A DNA stretch of 64,000 bases, taken from positions 82,172 through 146,171 of the forward strand of contig NZ_JAIXSL010000020.1 in NCBI RefSeq assembly GCF_027484705.1, read 5' to 3'. Below the pieces are notes generated by a model. The model saw nothing but the letters and a program-made list of their open reading frames with translations, had not been told where the DNA came from and searched no databases. The position numbers were made by a program, and so were the translations under genes. Of this stretch, positions 1 through 7,914 are shown one piece after another. Origin of the DNA: Flavobacterium sp. GTDB lineage: Bacteria; Bacteroidota; Bacteroidia; Flavobacteriales; Flavobacteriaceae. Positions within the stretch are counted from its first letter, which is position 1; the number at the start of each line of letters is the position of its first letter.

Positions 1-867
1 CTGCGTTCCGATGATCATTGTGGTCAGTGAAATATAAAACCAAGGATTGTTGGTCACTAAATCATACGGCAAATCACTGTACAAACGGTACAATTTCGAA
101 AATCCGATATAGCCTGCCGAAAAGAATCCGATCACAAACATGATCGAACCCCAAGCGCCGAATAAGTGCATCGGTCTTTTTCCGAAACGCGACAGAAACC
201 AGATTGTAATCAAATCCAGAAAACCGTTGATAAAACGGTCCATGCCGAATTTGGTTTCGCCATATTTTCGCGCCTGATGTTTTACTACTTTTTCCCCGAT
301 TTTCGAGAAACCCGCATTTTTCGCCAACACCGGAATGTAACGGTGCATTTCGCCCGACACTTCAATATTCTTGACGACGGTATTTTTGTAGGCTTTAAGT
401 CCGCAATTGAAATCGTTGAGTTGCACACCGGAAGTTCTCCGCGCCGCCCAATTGAACAATTTCGAAGGCAGGTTTTTAGACACCATCGAATCGTAGCGTT
501 TCTTTTTCCAGCCCGAAACCAAATCGTAATGGCCTTTAACAATCATCTCGTTGAGTTCCGGTATTTCCTCAGGATTGTCTTGCAGATCGGCATCCATCGT
601 GATTACGACATCGCCTTGTGCTTTAGCAAAACCAGCATGCAGTGCCTGCGATTTTCCGAAGTTTTTCAGAAATCTTATGCCTTTGATGTTGGGGTTTTCT
701 CCCGATAACTTTTCTATGATTTCCCAAGAACGGTCGGTGCTTCCATCATCTATAAAAATGACTTCATACGAATACTGTTGGGCTTTCATCACGGATACAA
801 TCCAGTCATGAAGTTCCTGCAGGGATTCTTCTTCGTTAAGTAGCGGAATGACGATGGATAAATTCAT
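1..867 (-). CDS. Family 2 glycosyltransferase (DPM1/GtrB-like), 3' end cut off by the window
   Basis: The reverse strand starts at ATG 867 and stays open to the window edge, so the C-terminus is missing (289 codons seen). The N-terminus reads MNLSIVIPLLNEEESL, followed by FIDDGSTDRSW and MDADLQDNPEE, the GT-A nucleotide-sugar fold with its metal-binding acidic motif. Later residues include the KHQARKYGETKFG segment common to polyprenyl-phosphate glycosyltransferases. The visible C-terminal part is hydrophobic (a helix near MHLFGAWGSIMFVIGFF and another near the edge), as in GtrB/DPM1 proteins with two membrane helices. It probably moves a sugar from a nucleotide donor to a polyprenyl phosphate at the inner membrane. 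It lies 3 nt downstream of the DUF4199 gene, so the two are likely co-transcribed. The acceptor and donor sugar cannot be read from sequence. Confidence 0.88.
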   Translation of the reverse strand, partial: MNLSIVIPLLNEEESLQELHDWIVSVMKAQQYSYEVIFIDDGSTDRSWEIIEKLSGENPNIKGIRFLKNFGKSQALHAGFAKAQGDVVITMDADLQDNPEEIPELNEMIVKGHYDLVSGWKKKRYDSMVSKNLPSKLFNWAARRTSGVQLNDFNCGLKAYKNTVVKNIEVSGEMHRYIPVLAKNAGFSKIGEKVVKHQARKYGETKFGMDRFINGFLDLITIWFLSRFGKRPMHLFGAWGSIMFVIGFFSAGYIGFSKLYRLYSDLPYDLVTNNPWFYISLTTMIIGTQ

Positions 868-870
868 TAA

Positions 871-1416
871 TTAGAAACTTTGGGGTTTGTCTTTTTTAAC
901 AATGGCCCCAATAATCAGCGAATAAATCAAGCCTAAAAAACTGAACATCAATAAAGTCACGGGAACGGCAATCATCGGATTCATGAATTTCTTCGTCCAG
1001 GTCAAGGCCATTTCGAGTTGTTCGGAAGTCATTTCTGGAGATTTCTCAAGCATCACGGCTCTGGTTTTCTTCAAGATCTCGTCAATAAATTCCGGGAAAA
1101 TCATATTAAAAATGACGCTGAATACACCGTAAATAATTCCCGCAATCAGGCAAAGCGTCACGCCTTTTTTAAGGCATTCGCTGAATGAAATGAAACCGTA
1201 GTTGGCTTTTTTGTAATCGTTGCACACAATAAAAATGAGTGTCACGGGGAAAATCAAATAGTTACAGACATTCATGATGGTTCCGGCCGTCGGGTTCGAG
1301 ATCGGGTCAATGTCCATGACATAAGCAACCATAAATTCGAGCACCATGATAATGCCAAACAGAATCCCGAGTTGTACGGCAGATTTGGCGGTTGTATTGG
1401 AAGTGTTTTCAGTCAT
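871..1416 (-). CDS. DUF4199 family membrane protein
   Basis: This 181-residue protein has four hydrophobic segments (about residues 12-35, 47-63, 83-110 and 150-172) and a charged loop with a Met/Glu-rich stretch before the last one. The arrangement matches the DUF4199 family of Bacteroidota inner-membrane proteins, whose function is unknown. I start at ATG 1416; an upstream TTG at 1422 is in frame but less likely. The glycosyltransferase follows after 3 nt, suggesting one transcript and perhaps a role linked to envelope glycan assembly, but that link rests only on adjacency. Confidence 0.8.
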   Translation of the reverse strand: MTENTSNTTAKSAVQLGILFGIIMVLEFMVAYVMDIDPISNPTAGTIMNVCNYLIFPVTLIFIVCNDYKKANYGFISFSECLKKGVTLCLIAGIIYGVFSVIFNMIFPEFIDEILKKTRAVMLEKSPEMTSEQLEMALTWTKKFMNPMIAVPVTLLMFSFLGLIYSLIIGAIVKKDKPQSF

Positions 1417-1516
1417 AATCAATCAAATTTGCTATTAAGGTACAAATATAACAATTCCCGATTTACAGTCTATAAAATTCGCCGCGGATATTGATTTAAA
1501 AAAATGAAATAAAGAT

Positions 1517-1545
1517 TTGATAATTAAAAAATAATTGTATTTTTG
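1517..1545 (+). promoter_or_regulatory. Bacteroidota-type promoter for rpmE2
   Basis: TTG at 1517-1519 and TATTTTTG at 1538-1545, 18 nt apart, fit the TTG/TAnnTTTG consensus of the Bacteroidota housekeeping sigma factor. The start codon is about 115 nt downstream, leaving a long leader in which translation feedback could act. Confidence 0.65.
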
Positions 1546-1659
1546 CACACTCAAAATTAATAAGTAAAAACAAAAAGTTATAAAGCGTTGATACCTTTTT
1601 CGATTTGAGGAGAAAGCAGCAAAGCGGTTTATAACCAGAAAAGAAAAATACCATTTACC

Positions 1660-1911
1660 ATGAAAAAAGGAATTCACCCAGAGAATTACAGATTAGTAGC
1701 ATTCAAGGATATGTCGAATGAAGATGTCTTTATTACTAAATCTACAGCAGAAACAAGAGAAACGATCATACACGAAGGTGTTGAATATCCAGTAGTAAAA
1801 ATGGAGATTTCTAGAACGTCTCACCCTTTTTACACAGGTAAATCTAAACTTATTGATACTGCAGGACGTATCGATAAATTTAAAACCAAATACGCTAAAC
1901 ACGGTAAATAA
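1660..1911 (+). CDS. rpmE2: 50S ribosomal protein L31 type B
   Basis: The 83-residue protein begins [17 protein letters not shown] and contains [15 protein letters not shown] and [13 protein letters not shown], the hallmarks of bacterial L31. It lacks the CxxC pairs of the zinc-ribbon (type A) form, so it is the zinc-independent type B form. It sits in the large ribosomal subunit near the inter-subunit bridge. The gene stands alone with its own promoter upstream and a clear terminator right after it. In many bacteria type B is the low-zinc paralogue; in Flavobacteriia it is often the only copy, which cannot be decided from this window. Confidence 0.97.
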   Translation: MKKGIHPENYRLVAFKDMSNEDVFITKSTAETRETIIHEGVEYPVVKMEISRTSHPFYTGKSKLIDTAGRIDKFKTKYAKHGK

Positions 1912-1934
1912 TCGCTTAGTGTTCGAAATTATAG

Positions 1935-1966
1935 AAAGCCTTTCCGTTTGGAGAGGCTTTTTTATT
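1935..1966 (+). terminator. Rho-independent terminator after rpmE2
   Basis: AAGCCT and AGGCTT arms with a short inner TCC/GGA extension around a GTTT loop, followed by a run of T. It lies 24 nt after the rpmE2 stop. Confidence 0.8.
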
Positions 1967-1987
1967 TTTATGTGAATGAAAAACTTG

Positions 1988-1995
1988 TAAATTTG
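1988..1995 (+). promoter_or_regulatory. Probable -7 element for the GlmU-like gene
   Basis: TAAATTTG matches TAnnTTTG and lies 23 nt before the ATG. No good -33 TTG is visible at the right distance. Confidence 0.4.
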
Positions 1996-2018
1996 GGACA
2001 GATTTTTAAATCCACAAC

Positions 2019-3194
2019 ATGAACTACATCCTTTTTGACGGAACCGTCCGCAACGCATTATTACCTTTTACTTTCACACGCCCAGTGGCCGATATCCGCA
2101 TCGGAATTCTGACGATTCGCGAAAAGTGGGAAAAACATTTGGGAACCACCACAACGACTTTAACCGAAGAATACCTTTCCGAGAAATTCCCAATGGTCGA
2201 GATGGAAGAAAACGTGATGATCAACGCTTCGTTTTTGCCCAACGATGTTTTGGCTGAAATGGTCAAAAACCTTGAACCGAACCAAGCGATTTTCAAAGGC
2301 GAGGAAGTCATTGCGTTTTATACGCAAGACACTCAGGAAGAAGTAGATTTTGACAGTTATGAAATTATAGAATACAACAGCGACTGCCTTTTTGTAGCGC
2401 ATCCGTGGGATATTTTCGCCAAGAACGACGCGGCTTTGCGTGAAGATTTCGAACTTTTGACTGAAGACCGAACTTCACAACCGATTCCGAAAAGTGTCAA
2501 TGTAATTGCGCCCGAAAACATCTTCATCGAAGAAGGTGCGAAGTTGGAATTCGTCACTTTAAACGCCTCGACTGGGCCGATTTATATAGGTAAAAATTCC
2601 GAAATCATGGAAGGTTCCGTAATCCGCGGCCCATTTGCATTGTGCGAAGAAGCGCAGGTCAAACTCGCGACGAAAGTTTATGGCGCTACAACCGTTGGCC
2701 CGCATTCGCGCATTGGCGGTGAAGTCAGCAATTCAGTACTCATGGGCTATTCCAATAAAGGTCACGATGGATTTTTAGGGAATTCTGTGCTCGGCGAATG
2801 GTGCAACATTGGTGCTGATAGTAACAATTCGAACCTTAAGAACAACTACGAAGAAGTCAAATTGTGGAGTTACGAGACCGAAAGTTTTGCCAAAACCGGG
2901 TTGCAATTCTGCGGCCTGATGATGGGCGATCACAGCAAATGCGGCATCAATACGATGTTTAATACCGGAACTGTTGTAGGCGTGAGCACGAATATTTTCG
3001 GCAGCGGTTTTCCTAGGAATTTTGTGCCGAGTTTTTCTTGGGGCGGCGCTTCAGGATTTACGACTTATATCACCAAAAAAGCTTTCGAAACCGCTAAAAT
3101 TGTGATGTCACGACGTCATGTCGAGTTTGATGAGAAGGAAGCGAGAATTTTGGAACACGTTTTTGAGCTTACCAAAAAATATAGGAAAGAATAG
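2019..3194 (+). CDS. GlmU-like sugar nucleotidyltransferase/acetyltransferase family protein
   Basis: The 391-residue protein has an N-terminal part (MNYILFDG, then NALLPFTFTRPVADIRIGILTIREKW split over about residues 12-40) typical of the Bacteroidota GlmU-related family. From about residue 165 it is a left-handed beta-helix of hexapeptide repeats (for example IFIEEGAKLE, IYIGKNSEIMEGSVIRGP, CNIGADSNNSNL, CGINTMFNTGTVVGV). Such proteins add or handle acetyl or nucleotidyl groups on sugar phosphates for cell-wall or LPS precursors. The N-terminal pyrophosphorylase signature of true GlmU (LAAGxGTRM) is absent, so it is not a classical bifunctional GlmU. The gene is monocistronic with a terminator just after it. 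Confidence 0.85.
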   Translation: MNYILFDGTVRNALLPFTFTRPVADIRIGILTIREKWEKHLGTTTTTLTEEYLSEKFPMVEMEENVMINASFLPNDVLAEMVKNLEPNQAIFKGEEVIAFYTQDTQEEVDFDSYEIIEYNSDCLFVAHPWDIFAKNDAALREDFELLTEDRTSQPIPKSVNVIAPENIFIEEGAKLEFVTLNASTGPIYIGKNSEIMEGSVIRGPFALCEEAQVKLATKVYGATTVGPHSRIGGEVSNSVLMGYSNKGHDGFLGNSVLGEWCNIGADSNNSNLKNNYEEVKLWSYETESFAKTGLQFCGLMMGDHSKCGINTMFNTGTVVGVSTNIFGSGFPRNFVPSFSWGGASGFTTYITKKAFETAKIVMSRRHVEFDEKEARILEHVFELTKKYRKE

Positions 3195-3218
3195 TTTTAA
3201 TTTGAAAATTTGGAAATG

Positions 3219-3249
3219 ACCACAATTGTAAACCAGTTGTGGTTTTTTT
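3219..3249 (+). terminator. Rho-independent terminator after the GlmU-like gene
   Basis: ACCACAA and TTGTGGT arms close an 11-nt loop and are followed by seven T residues. Confidence 0.8.
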
Positions 3250-3252
3250 GTT

Positions 3253-3324
3253 AGGAGCCGGGAACCTGCTATCCGCTATAGTCCTCACTGCGTTCCGGGC
3301 TGCCGCTGCTATCAGGGCTAGGGC
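3253..3324. repeat. Dispersed repeat family A, copy 1 (short form)
   Basis: It starts AGGAGCCGGGAACCTGCT and ends TATCAGGGCTAGGGC, the conserved ends shared with the copies at 9653, 56291 and (left end only) 63881. The inner part is short, without the long central hairpin of the other full copies. It begins 3 nt after a terminator T-tract. No coding potential is apparent. Confidence 0.75.
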
Positions 3325-3408
3325 AGTAGGCTTCAATGAAATTCTAATTTACTGACAGCGAGTGTTTAAAAAATATAAAACCTGTTTTTTCTAACCGATT
3401 TTTGTGTG

Positions 3409-3416
3409 TATTTTTG
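3409..3416 (+). promoter_or_regulatory. Probable -7 element for mtaB
   Basis: TATTTTTG matches TAnnTTTG, 116 nt before the mtaB ATG. The resulting leader would contain the family B repeat at 3458-3516. Confidence 0.45.
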
Positions 3417-3457
3417 CAGTCCGTTTTGAGGATGATTATTCTTCTCCAAACCGGGCC

Positions 3458-3516
3458 GCGTTAAGGATAGGAGTAAGTGCCGTGCACTTCGGATAGCCTG
3501 ACCCGTAGGGGAACGC
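3458..3516. repeat. Dispersed repeat family B, copy 1, in the mtaB leader
   Basis: Outer arms GCGTT (3458-3462) and AACGC (3512-3516) enclose a perfect hairpin AAGTGC/GCACTT (3475-3480 with 3484-3489, loop CGT). Between them are GGATAG and ATAGCCTGACCC, which recur in the copy at 52820-52932. It ends 15 nt before the mtaB start and so may be part of its mRNA. Confidence 0.65.
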
Positions 3517-3531
3517 CCAAAAGAAAAAACT

Positions 3532-4884
3532 ATGAATAACAAGAAAAAAGTCGCTTTTTACACGCTCGGTTGCAAGCTCAATTTTTCGGAGACCTCAACG
3601 ATTGCACGCAATTTTCAGGACGAAGGTTTTGAGCGCGTCGATTTTGAGGAAGTGGCCGATATTTATGTCGTCAACACTTGTTCTGTGACCGATAATGCCG
3701 ATAAGCAGTTCAAGCAATATGTGAAAAAAGCGATGAAACTCAACGATAAGGCGTTTGTGGCGGCGGTCGGTTGTTATGCGCAACTCAAACCCGAAGAGCT
3801 CGCGGCGGTTGATGGCGTGGATTTGGTTTTGGGCGCTACGGAGAAATTCAAGATTACCGATTACATCAACGACTTGTCTAAAAATGATTTCGGCGAAGTG
3901 CATTCATGCGAGATTGCCGAGGCTGATTTTTATGTCGGCAGTTATTCGATAGGCGATAGAACCAGAGCGTTTTTGAAAGTGCAGGACGGTTGCGATTATA
4001 AATGTACGTATTGCACGATTCCTTTAGCCCGCGGCATTTCACGAAGCGATGCTTTGGAAAATGTTTTGAAAAACGCCTATGAGATTTCACAGCAGAACAT
4101 TAAAGAAATCGTCTTAACTGGTGTGAATATCGGCGATTACGGCAAAGGCGAATTCGGCAACAAAAAACACGAGCACACTTTTCTGGAACTTGTTCAGGCT
4201 TTGGATCAAGTCGAAGGCATTGAGCGTTTGCGCATTTCTTCGATTGAACCGAACTTACTGAAAAATGAAACGATTGAATTCGTGTCGAAAAGCAGAACTT
4301 TTGTACCGCATTTCCATATTCCGTTGCAAAGTGGAAGCAATGACATTCTTAAGTTAATGAAGCGTCGCTATATGCGCGAAGTGTATACCGAACGCGTTTC
4401 GAAAATCCGGGAAGTCATGCCGCACGCCTGTATTGGCGTCGATGTCATCGTAGGATTTCCGGGCGAAACCGATGAACATTTTTTAGAAACCTATCATTTT
4501 TTGAATGATTTGGATATTTCTTATTTGCACGTTTTTACATATTCGGAGCGCGACAATACCGAAGCGGCTTTTATGCCGAATGTGGTTCCTGCGAATGTAC
4601 GCGCGAAACGCAGCAAAATGTTACGCGGTTTGTCTGTGAAGAAACGCCGTGCTTTTTATGAAAGTCAATTAGGTAGTTCGAGAACAGTTTTGTTCGAAAG
4701 CGAAAACAAGGAAGGTTACATTCACGGATTCACGGAAAATTACGTCAAAGTCAAAACACCTTGGAATCCGGAATTGGTCAATACTTTACACGAAATCCAA
4801 TTGACGAAAATTGATGAAGATGGTTCGGTAAGAATGGAGTTTGCTCCATCTGAGCCTCTTGCAGAATCAGTTCGGATATTTTAG
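3532..4884 (+). CDS. mtaB: tRNA (N6-L-threonylcarbamoyladenosine(37)-C2)-methylthiotransferase MtaB
   Basis: A 450-residue methylthiotransferase. The N-terminal UPF0004 domain has the three cluster cysteines in TLGCKLNFSE, VVNTCSVTD and VGCYAQL. The radical SAM domain has CDYKCTYC (CxxxCxxC, about residue 155), and the C-terminal part forms a TRAM-like region (about residues 380-440). MtaB converts t6A37 to ms2t6A in tRNAs reading ANN codons, using two 4Fe-4S clusters and SAM. CKLNxxE at the N-terminus and the overall length favour MtaB over MiaB or RimO. The ATG at 3532 gives the standard N-terminus. The gene is monocistronic between a repeat-containing leader and a bidirectional terminator. 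Confidence 0.95.
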   Translation: MNNKKKVAFYTLGCKLNFSETSTIARNFQDEGFERVDFEEVADIYVVNTCSVTDNADKQFKQYVKKAMKLNDKAFVAAVGCYAQLKPEELAAVDGVDLVLGATEKFKITDYINDLSKNDFGEVHSCEIAEADFYVGSYSIGDRTRAFLKVQDGCDYKCTYCTIPLARGISRSDALENVLKNAYEISQQNIKEIVLTGVNIGDYGKGEFGNKKHEHTFLELVQALDQVEGIERLRISSIEPNLLKNETIEFVSKSRTFVPHFHIPLQSGSNDILKLMKRRYMREVYTERVSKIREVMPHACIGVDVIVGFPGETDEHFLETYHFLNDLDISYLHVFTYSERDNTEAAFMPNVVPANVRAKRSKMLRGLSVKKRRAFYESQLGSSRTVLFESENKEGYIHGFTENYVKVKTPWNPELVNTLHEIQLTKIDEDGSVRMEFAPSEPLAESVRIF

Positions 4885-4929
4885 TTCGAATAATAAATGA
4901 CATAGATTTAAATCGTAATCATGACTAAT

Positions 4930-4968
4930 AAAAAAAGCCGCTACACACGTAACGGCTTTTTGTTTTTT
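4930..4968. terminator. Bidirectional terminator between mtaB and the T9SS protein gene
   Basis: AAAAAGCCG and CGGCTTTTT arms with an inner TAC/GTA pair, flanked by A-run and T-run, so it can serve both convergent genes. Confidence 0.8.
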
Positions 4969-4980
4969 ATAGCATTGAAT

Positions 4981-5631
4981 TTAATGGGCGACAGTTATTT
5001 TTTGGGTAAATTCTTTTCCATCAGCGGCTACTTTTACAAGATAAATACCGTTTTTAAGTTCGGATACATCTATCGAAGCAGTTGCGTTCCCTGAAATCAA
5101 AAGCCTTCCGTTTATATCGTAAATCGATGTTGTGAAGGTAGTTTCCTGCTTATGTTTTATATTTAAATAATTTGAAACCGGATTCGGATATAGCTGTATT
5201 AAATCCTGCGTTTGTTTAATAGTCGTTAAATTATTCGTGGTTTCCAATTTATGGCAAGCAAAAGTATAACCAAGTTCGGCCTCATCGTAAACTGGCCCTG
5301 TTCCGGAATAAATGAATTTCAGAAAGCAAGTTTGCTCGTAACTCACAATATTGGTGTATGGAGAACTTGTTATCTGGTTGGTTCCTTGATTATAATCGGT
5401 CTCTGAAGGATAGAATTCAAACAGATAACCTGATAAGTCGTAACCTGTTCCGGTCGTTAATGCGCTGTTTCTGAATTCTAAAAAATAAGTATCGAGATCA
5501 AATGGTGCAAAGCCATCATTGTTGTCATCAAATACCGTATATACCTGACATCCTGGCGGCGGTACGCCTTGTGCTGAAAGAAAAGGAGTAACGAAAATAA
5601 AAAAAAGAAGGATGTATTTTTTTACCATCAT
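4981..5631 (-). CDS. Small secreted protein with T9SS type A sorting domain
   Basis: The 216-residue protein has a signal peptide (KKYILLFFIFVTPFLSAQG), a central region of about 110 residues with four Cys and no recognised catalytic motif, and a C-terminal T9SS tail (IQLYPNPVSNYLNIK, then YDINGRLL, GIYLVKV and KEFTQKITV). The tail directs export across the outer membrane by the type IX system. The opening DNNDGFAPFDLDTYF resembles the short segment that often precedes gliding-associated C-terminal domains, but the domain itself is missing. The function of the passenger is unknown. Confidence 0.8.
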   Translation of the reverse strand: MMVKKYILLFFIFVTPFLSAQGVPPPGCQVYTVFDDNNDGFAPFDLDTYFLEFRNSALTTGTGYDLSGYLFEFYPSETDYNQGTNQITSSPYTNIVSYEQTCFLKFIYSGTGPVYDEAELGYTFACHKLETTNNLTTIKQTQDLIQLYPNPVSNYLNIKHKQETTFTTSIYDINGRLLISGNATASIDVSELKNGIYLVKVAADGKEFTQKITVAH

Positions 5632-5640
5632 GACTTTGAA

Positions 5641-5943
5641 TTAGATCTTAATTCCTGGAGGCAATAAATCTCTATACATCGTATTTTTTCTGAAGAATGC
5701 GGCAATTTTAGGAAGAATCGGAACCACTTTCAGTTTGCGTTCGTAGGCGATGTTCATGATGTTTCTCAACAATTCCGTAATGAATTCCTCGTCATTGTAT
5801 CCGTCTGGAGTGTTGATTTTTGTTAGGAAAATTTTCTTCTCCTGAAATGAATATTCCACTGAAATCAAACCTTCCGAAACGATAGTCTCAAATTGTCTCG
5901 CAAATGTATTGTCTTTGATTTCCATTGTGATAGCTGCTTCCAT
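5641..5943 (-). CDS. Small GNAT-like N-acetyltransferase (COG2388-type)
   Basis: The 100-residue protein has a beta-rich start (GLISVEYSFQEKKIFLTKI), a helix (EEFITELLRNIMNIAYERKL) and the ending KVVPILPKIAAFFRKN, which is the typical end of the short COG2388 GNAT proteins. The family's glycine-rich acetyl-CoA loop (R/QGxGxG/A) is replaced by NDEEFITELL, so cofactor binding is uncertain. It is 9 nt downstream of no gene and 9 nt upstream of the T9SS protein gene, so they may share a transcript. Confidence 0.65.
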   Translation of the reverse strand: MEAAITMEIKDNTFARQFETIVSEGLISVEYSFQEKKIFLTKINTPDGYNDEEFITELLRNIMNIAYERKLKVVPILPKIAAFFRKNTMYRDLLPPGIKI

Positions 5944-6116
5944 AATTCAAGAATTTGTATTGGTTTTTGAAACCAATCGGATTAAAATAATAATGCTGTC
6001 ACTCAAAAGAATGAGCCTACAAAGGTAACACATAAATGTAGAAAATCAATCCGTTTGTCGGGATTATTCAATATAAGGCTGTAGTTTTAACAGCTTGTTT
6101 CACGATTGAAGCGTTA

Positions 6117-6150
6117 TTGAAACAGCATTCATAATTTAAGCATAATTTTG
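6117..6150 (+). promoter_or_regulatory. Promoter for the hydrolase/transglycosylase pair
   Basis: TTG 6117-6119 and TAATTTTG 6143-6150, 23 nt apart. The 5944-6223 gap otherwise shows only AT-rich sequence between two divergent genes. Confidence 0.5.
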
Positions 6151-6223
6151 CAGCAACTTCATCTAACATAGATTGGAATCCGCTAAATTTATAAAATCAA
6201 AATCGGATTGATGATTCATTGTT

Positions 6224-6889
6224 ATGGATAAAATACACGTTTATTGCATGCCTGGATTAGCGACAAGTTCTACCATTTTCGAACGCATACAATTGCCCGA
6301 AGACAGGTTCGAACTTCATTTACTCGACTGGAAAATTCCACACAAAAACGAGTCGTTGGTGGCTTATGCCAAAAGAATGGTCGAAGATGTCAAACACGAA
6401 CAAGCAGTGTTAATTGGTGTTTCGTTCGGTGGTGTTTTGGTGCAGGAAATGGCCGCTTTTCTGAAGCTCAGAAAATTGATTATCGTATCGAGTGTCAAAA
6501 CCAATTCAGAAATTCCGATGTCAATGAAAATCGTCAAATCGACTAAAGCCTACAAATTAGTGCCAACAAGTTTGCTGCAGAATATTGAAGTGTTGAATAA
6601 GTTCTCGTTCAGTTCCGTGATTCAAAGGCGCCTAAAGCTCTATGAAAAGTATATGTCGGTGCGCGATAAAACTTATCTGGAATGGGCGATTGAACAGATG
6701 TTGTTTTGGGACAGAACCCAAGCAGACCCAAATGTCATTCATATTCATGGCGATGCCGACGAAGTGTTTCCGATCAAAAACATCCAAAAGTGCATTAAAA
6801 TTATAGGCGGAACACACATCATGATCCTCACAAAATTCCGTTGGATGAATGAAAATTTGCCCAAAATTATTCTCAATCAATATCCATGA
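6224..6889 (+). CDS. Alpha/beta hydrolase
   Basis: A 221-residue single-domain protein. It contains the nucleophile elbow GVSFGG (about residue 65-70), an acid candidate in HIHGDADEVFP (about residue 180) and a terminal His in IGGTHIM. These are the Ser-Asp-His triad positions of alpha/beta hydrolases. There is no signal peptide, so it should be cytoplasmic. Its stop codon overlaps the next open frame (ATGA), and the lytic transglycosylase start lies 47 nt further on, suggesting co-transcription. Substrate unknown. Confidence 0.8.
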   Translation: MDKIHVYCMPGLATSSTIFERIQLPEDRFELHLLDWKIPHKNESLVAYAKRMVEDVKHEQAVLIGVSFGGVLVQEMAAFLKLRKLIIVSSVKTNSEIPMSMKIVKSTKAYKLVPTSLLQNIEVLNKFSFSSVIQRRLKLYEKYMSVRDKTYLEWAIEQMLFWDRTQADPNVIHIHGDADEVFPIKNIQKCIKIIGGTHIMILTKFRWMNENLPKIILNQYP

Positions 6890-6936
6890 AAACTATCGAA
6901 TTTCGTAAGTTTACTGGAATTAAAAAACGAAAGAAC

Positions 6937-7830
6937 ATGAACTGGATCAAAAGAACAGCACTAATTGCAACCGTAGTTTTGGTGAGCGGTGCGTTTGTTT
7001 ACGGCATTTCGACCGAGAACAAAAATAAGATTACCCACGAAGGAACGAAATTGTTCTTTCCTACGAATATTGATTTTGCGGGCGAAGACGCGCCTTTGTA
7101 TATTTCCGACGTCCGCGAACGTCTCGACCGAGAATTGCTGATCAATGCCAATCTTGATGCGACCACTTTGCTAATTATAAAAAGGGCCAACCGCGTTTTC
7201 CCGATTATCGAACCTATACTGGCAAAGAATGGTGTGCCTGATGATTTCAAATATTTAGCGGTCATCGAAAGTGGGTTGGTAAATGCCGTTTCGCCAGCCG
7301 GAGCACGTGGTGTTTGGCAATTTATGCCCGTGACCGCCAAAGAAAAAGGCATGGAAGTCAATGATATGGTTGATGAGCGCTACCATCTCGAAAAATCAAC
7401 GGAAGCCGCTTGCAAATATTTGCTCGATGCCAAAGCCAAATTCGGCAGTTGGACTTTAGCCGCAGCTTCGTATAACGGAGGCATGACCGGCGTGAACAAA
7501 CAGATTGAAATGCAGCAAGTTTCGAACTATTATGATTTGTTGCTCAATGATGAGACTTCGCGTTATGTGTTCCGTATTCTGGCTTTGAAAGAAATCATGA
7601 AAGATCCTGTAAAATATGGCTTCGTGATCGAACCGAATGATTTGTACGTCAACCTGCCTTCAAAAATCATCACAGTCGATACGACGATCAATGATTTGGC
7701 GGCTTTTGCCAAAATGCAGGGCATCAATTACAAAATCCTGAAAATCCACAATCCGTGGTTGCGCGATAAAAAACTGTTGAATATTAGCAGAAAAAAATAC
7801 GAAATTGCCATTCCGTTAAGCGGTTATTAA
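6937..7830 (+). CDS. Lytic transglycosylase (SLT-domain, MltD-like) murein hydrolase
   Basis: From ATG 6937 the protein has 297 residues, beginning with a membrane anchor/signal (MNWIKRTALIATVVLVSGAF). The SLT domain has the catalytic Glu in FKYLAVIESGL, followed by SPAGARGVWQFMP, AASYNGG and RYVFRILALKEI, all typical of family 1 transglycosylases. The C-terminal 70 residues (LYVNLPSKIITVDTTINDLA) resemble a degenerate LysM-like tail. It cleaves the MurNAc-GlcNAc bond in the periplasm to form anhydromuropeptides. The earlier in-frame ATG at 6886 would overlap the hydrolase stop and place 17 charged residues before the signal; I prefer 6937. Confidence 0.88.
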   Translation: MNWIKRTALIATVVLVSGAFVYGISTENKNKITHEGTKLFFPTNIDFAGEDAPLYISDVRERLDRELLINANLDATTLLIIKRANRVFPIIEPILAKNGVPDDFKYLAVIESGLVNAVSPAGARGVWQFMPVTAKEKGMEVNDMVDERYHLEKSTEAACKYLLDAKAKFGSWTLAAASYNGGMTGVNKQIEMQQVSNYYDLLLNDETSRYVFRILALKEIMKDPVKYGFVIEPNDLYVNLPSKIITVDTTINDLAAFAKMQGINYKILKIHNPWLRDKKLLNISRKKYEIAIPLSGY

Positions 7831-7845
7831 AAAACCAAAAAAGTG

Positions 7846-7890
7846 AAAGCCACGAATTACAATCAAAGTAATTCGTGGCTTTATTATTTT
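7846..7890. terminator. Bidirectional terminator after the transglycosylase gene
   Basis: AAAGCCACGAATTAC and GTAATTCGTGGCTTT form a perfect 15-bp stem with a 7-nt loop, followed by T-rich sequence. It separates two convergent genes. Confidence 0.85.
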
Positions 7891-7914
7891 AAATCAGCAG
7901 TAATCTTTGTGCTG

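Noticed and set aside
166..708. Open frame on the plus strand over the first gene
   Set aside because: It lies opposite the glycosyltransferase, which has clear motifs; the plus-strand product has no recognisable pattern and no start signals.
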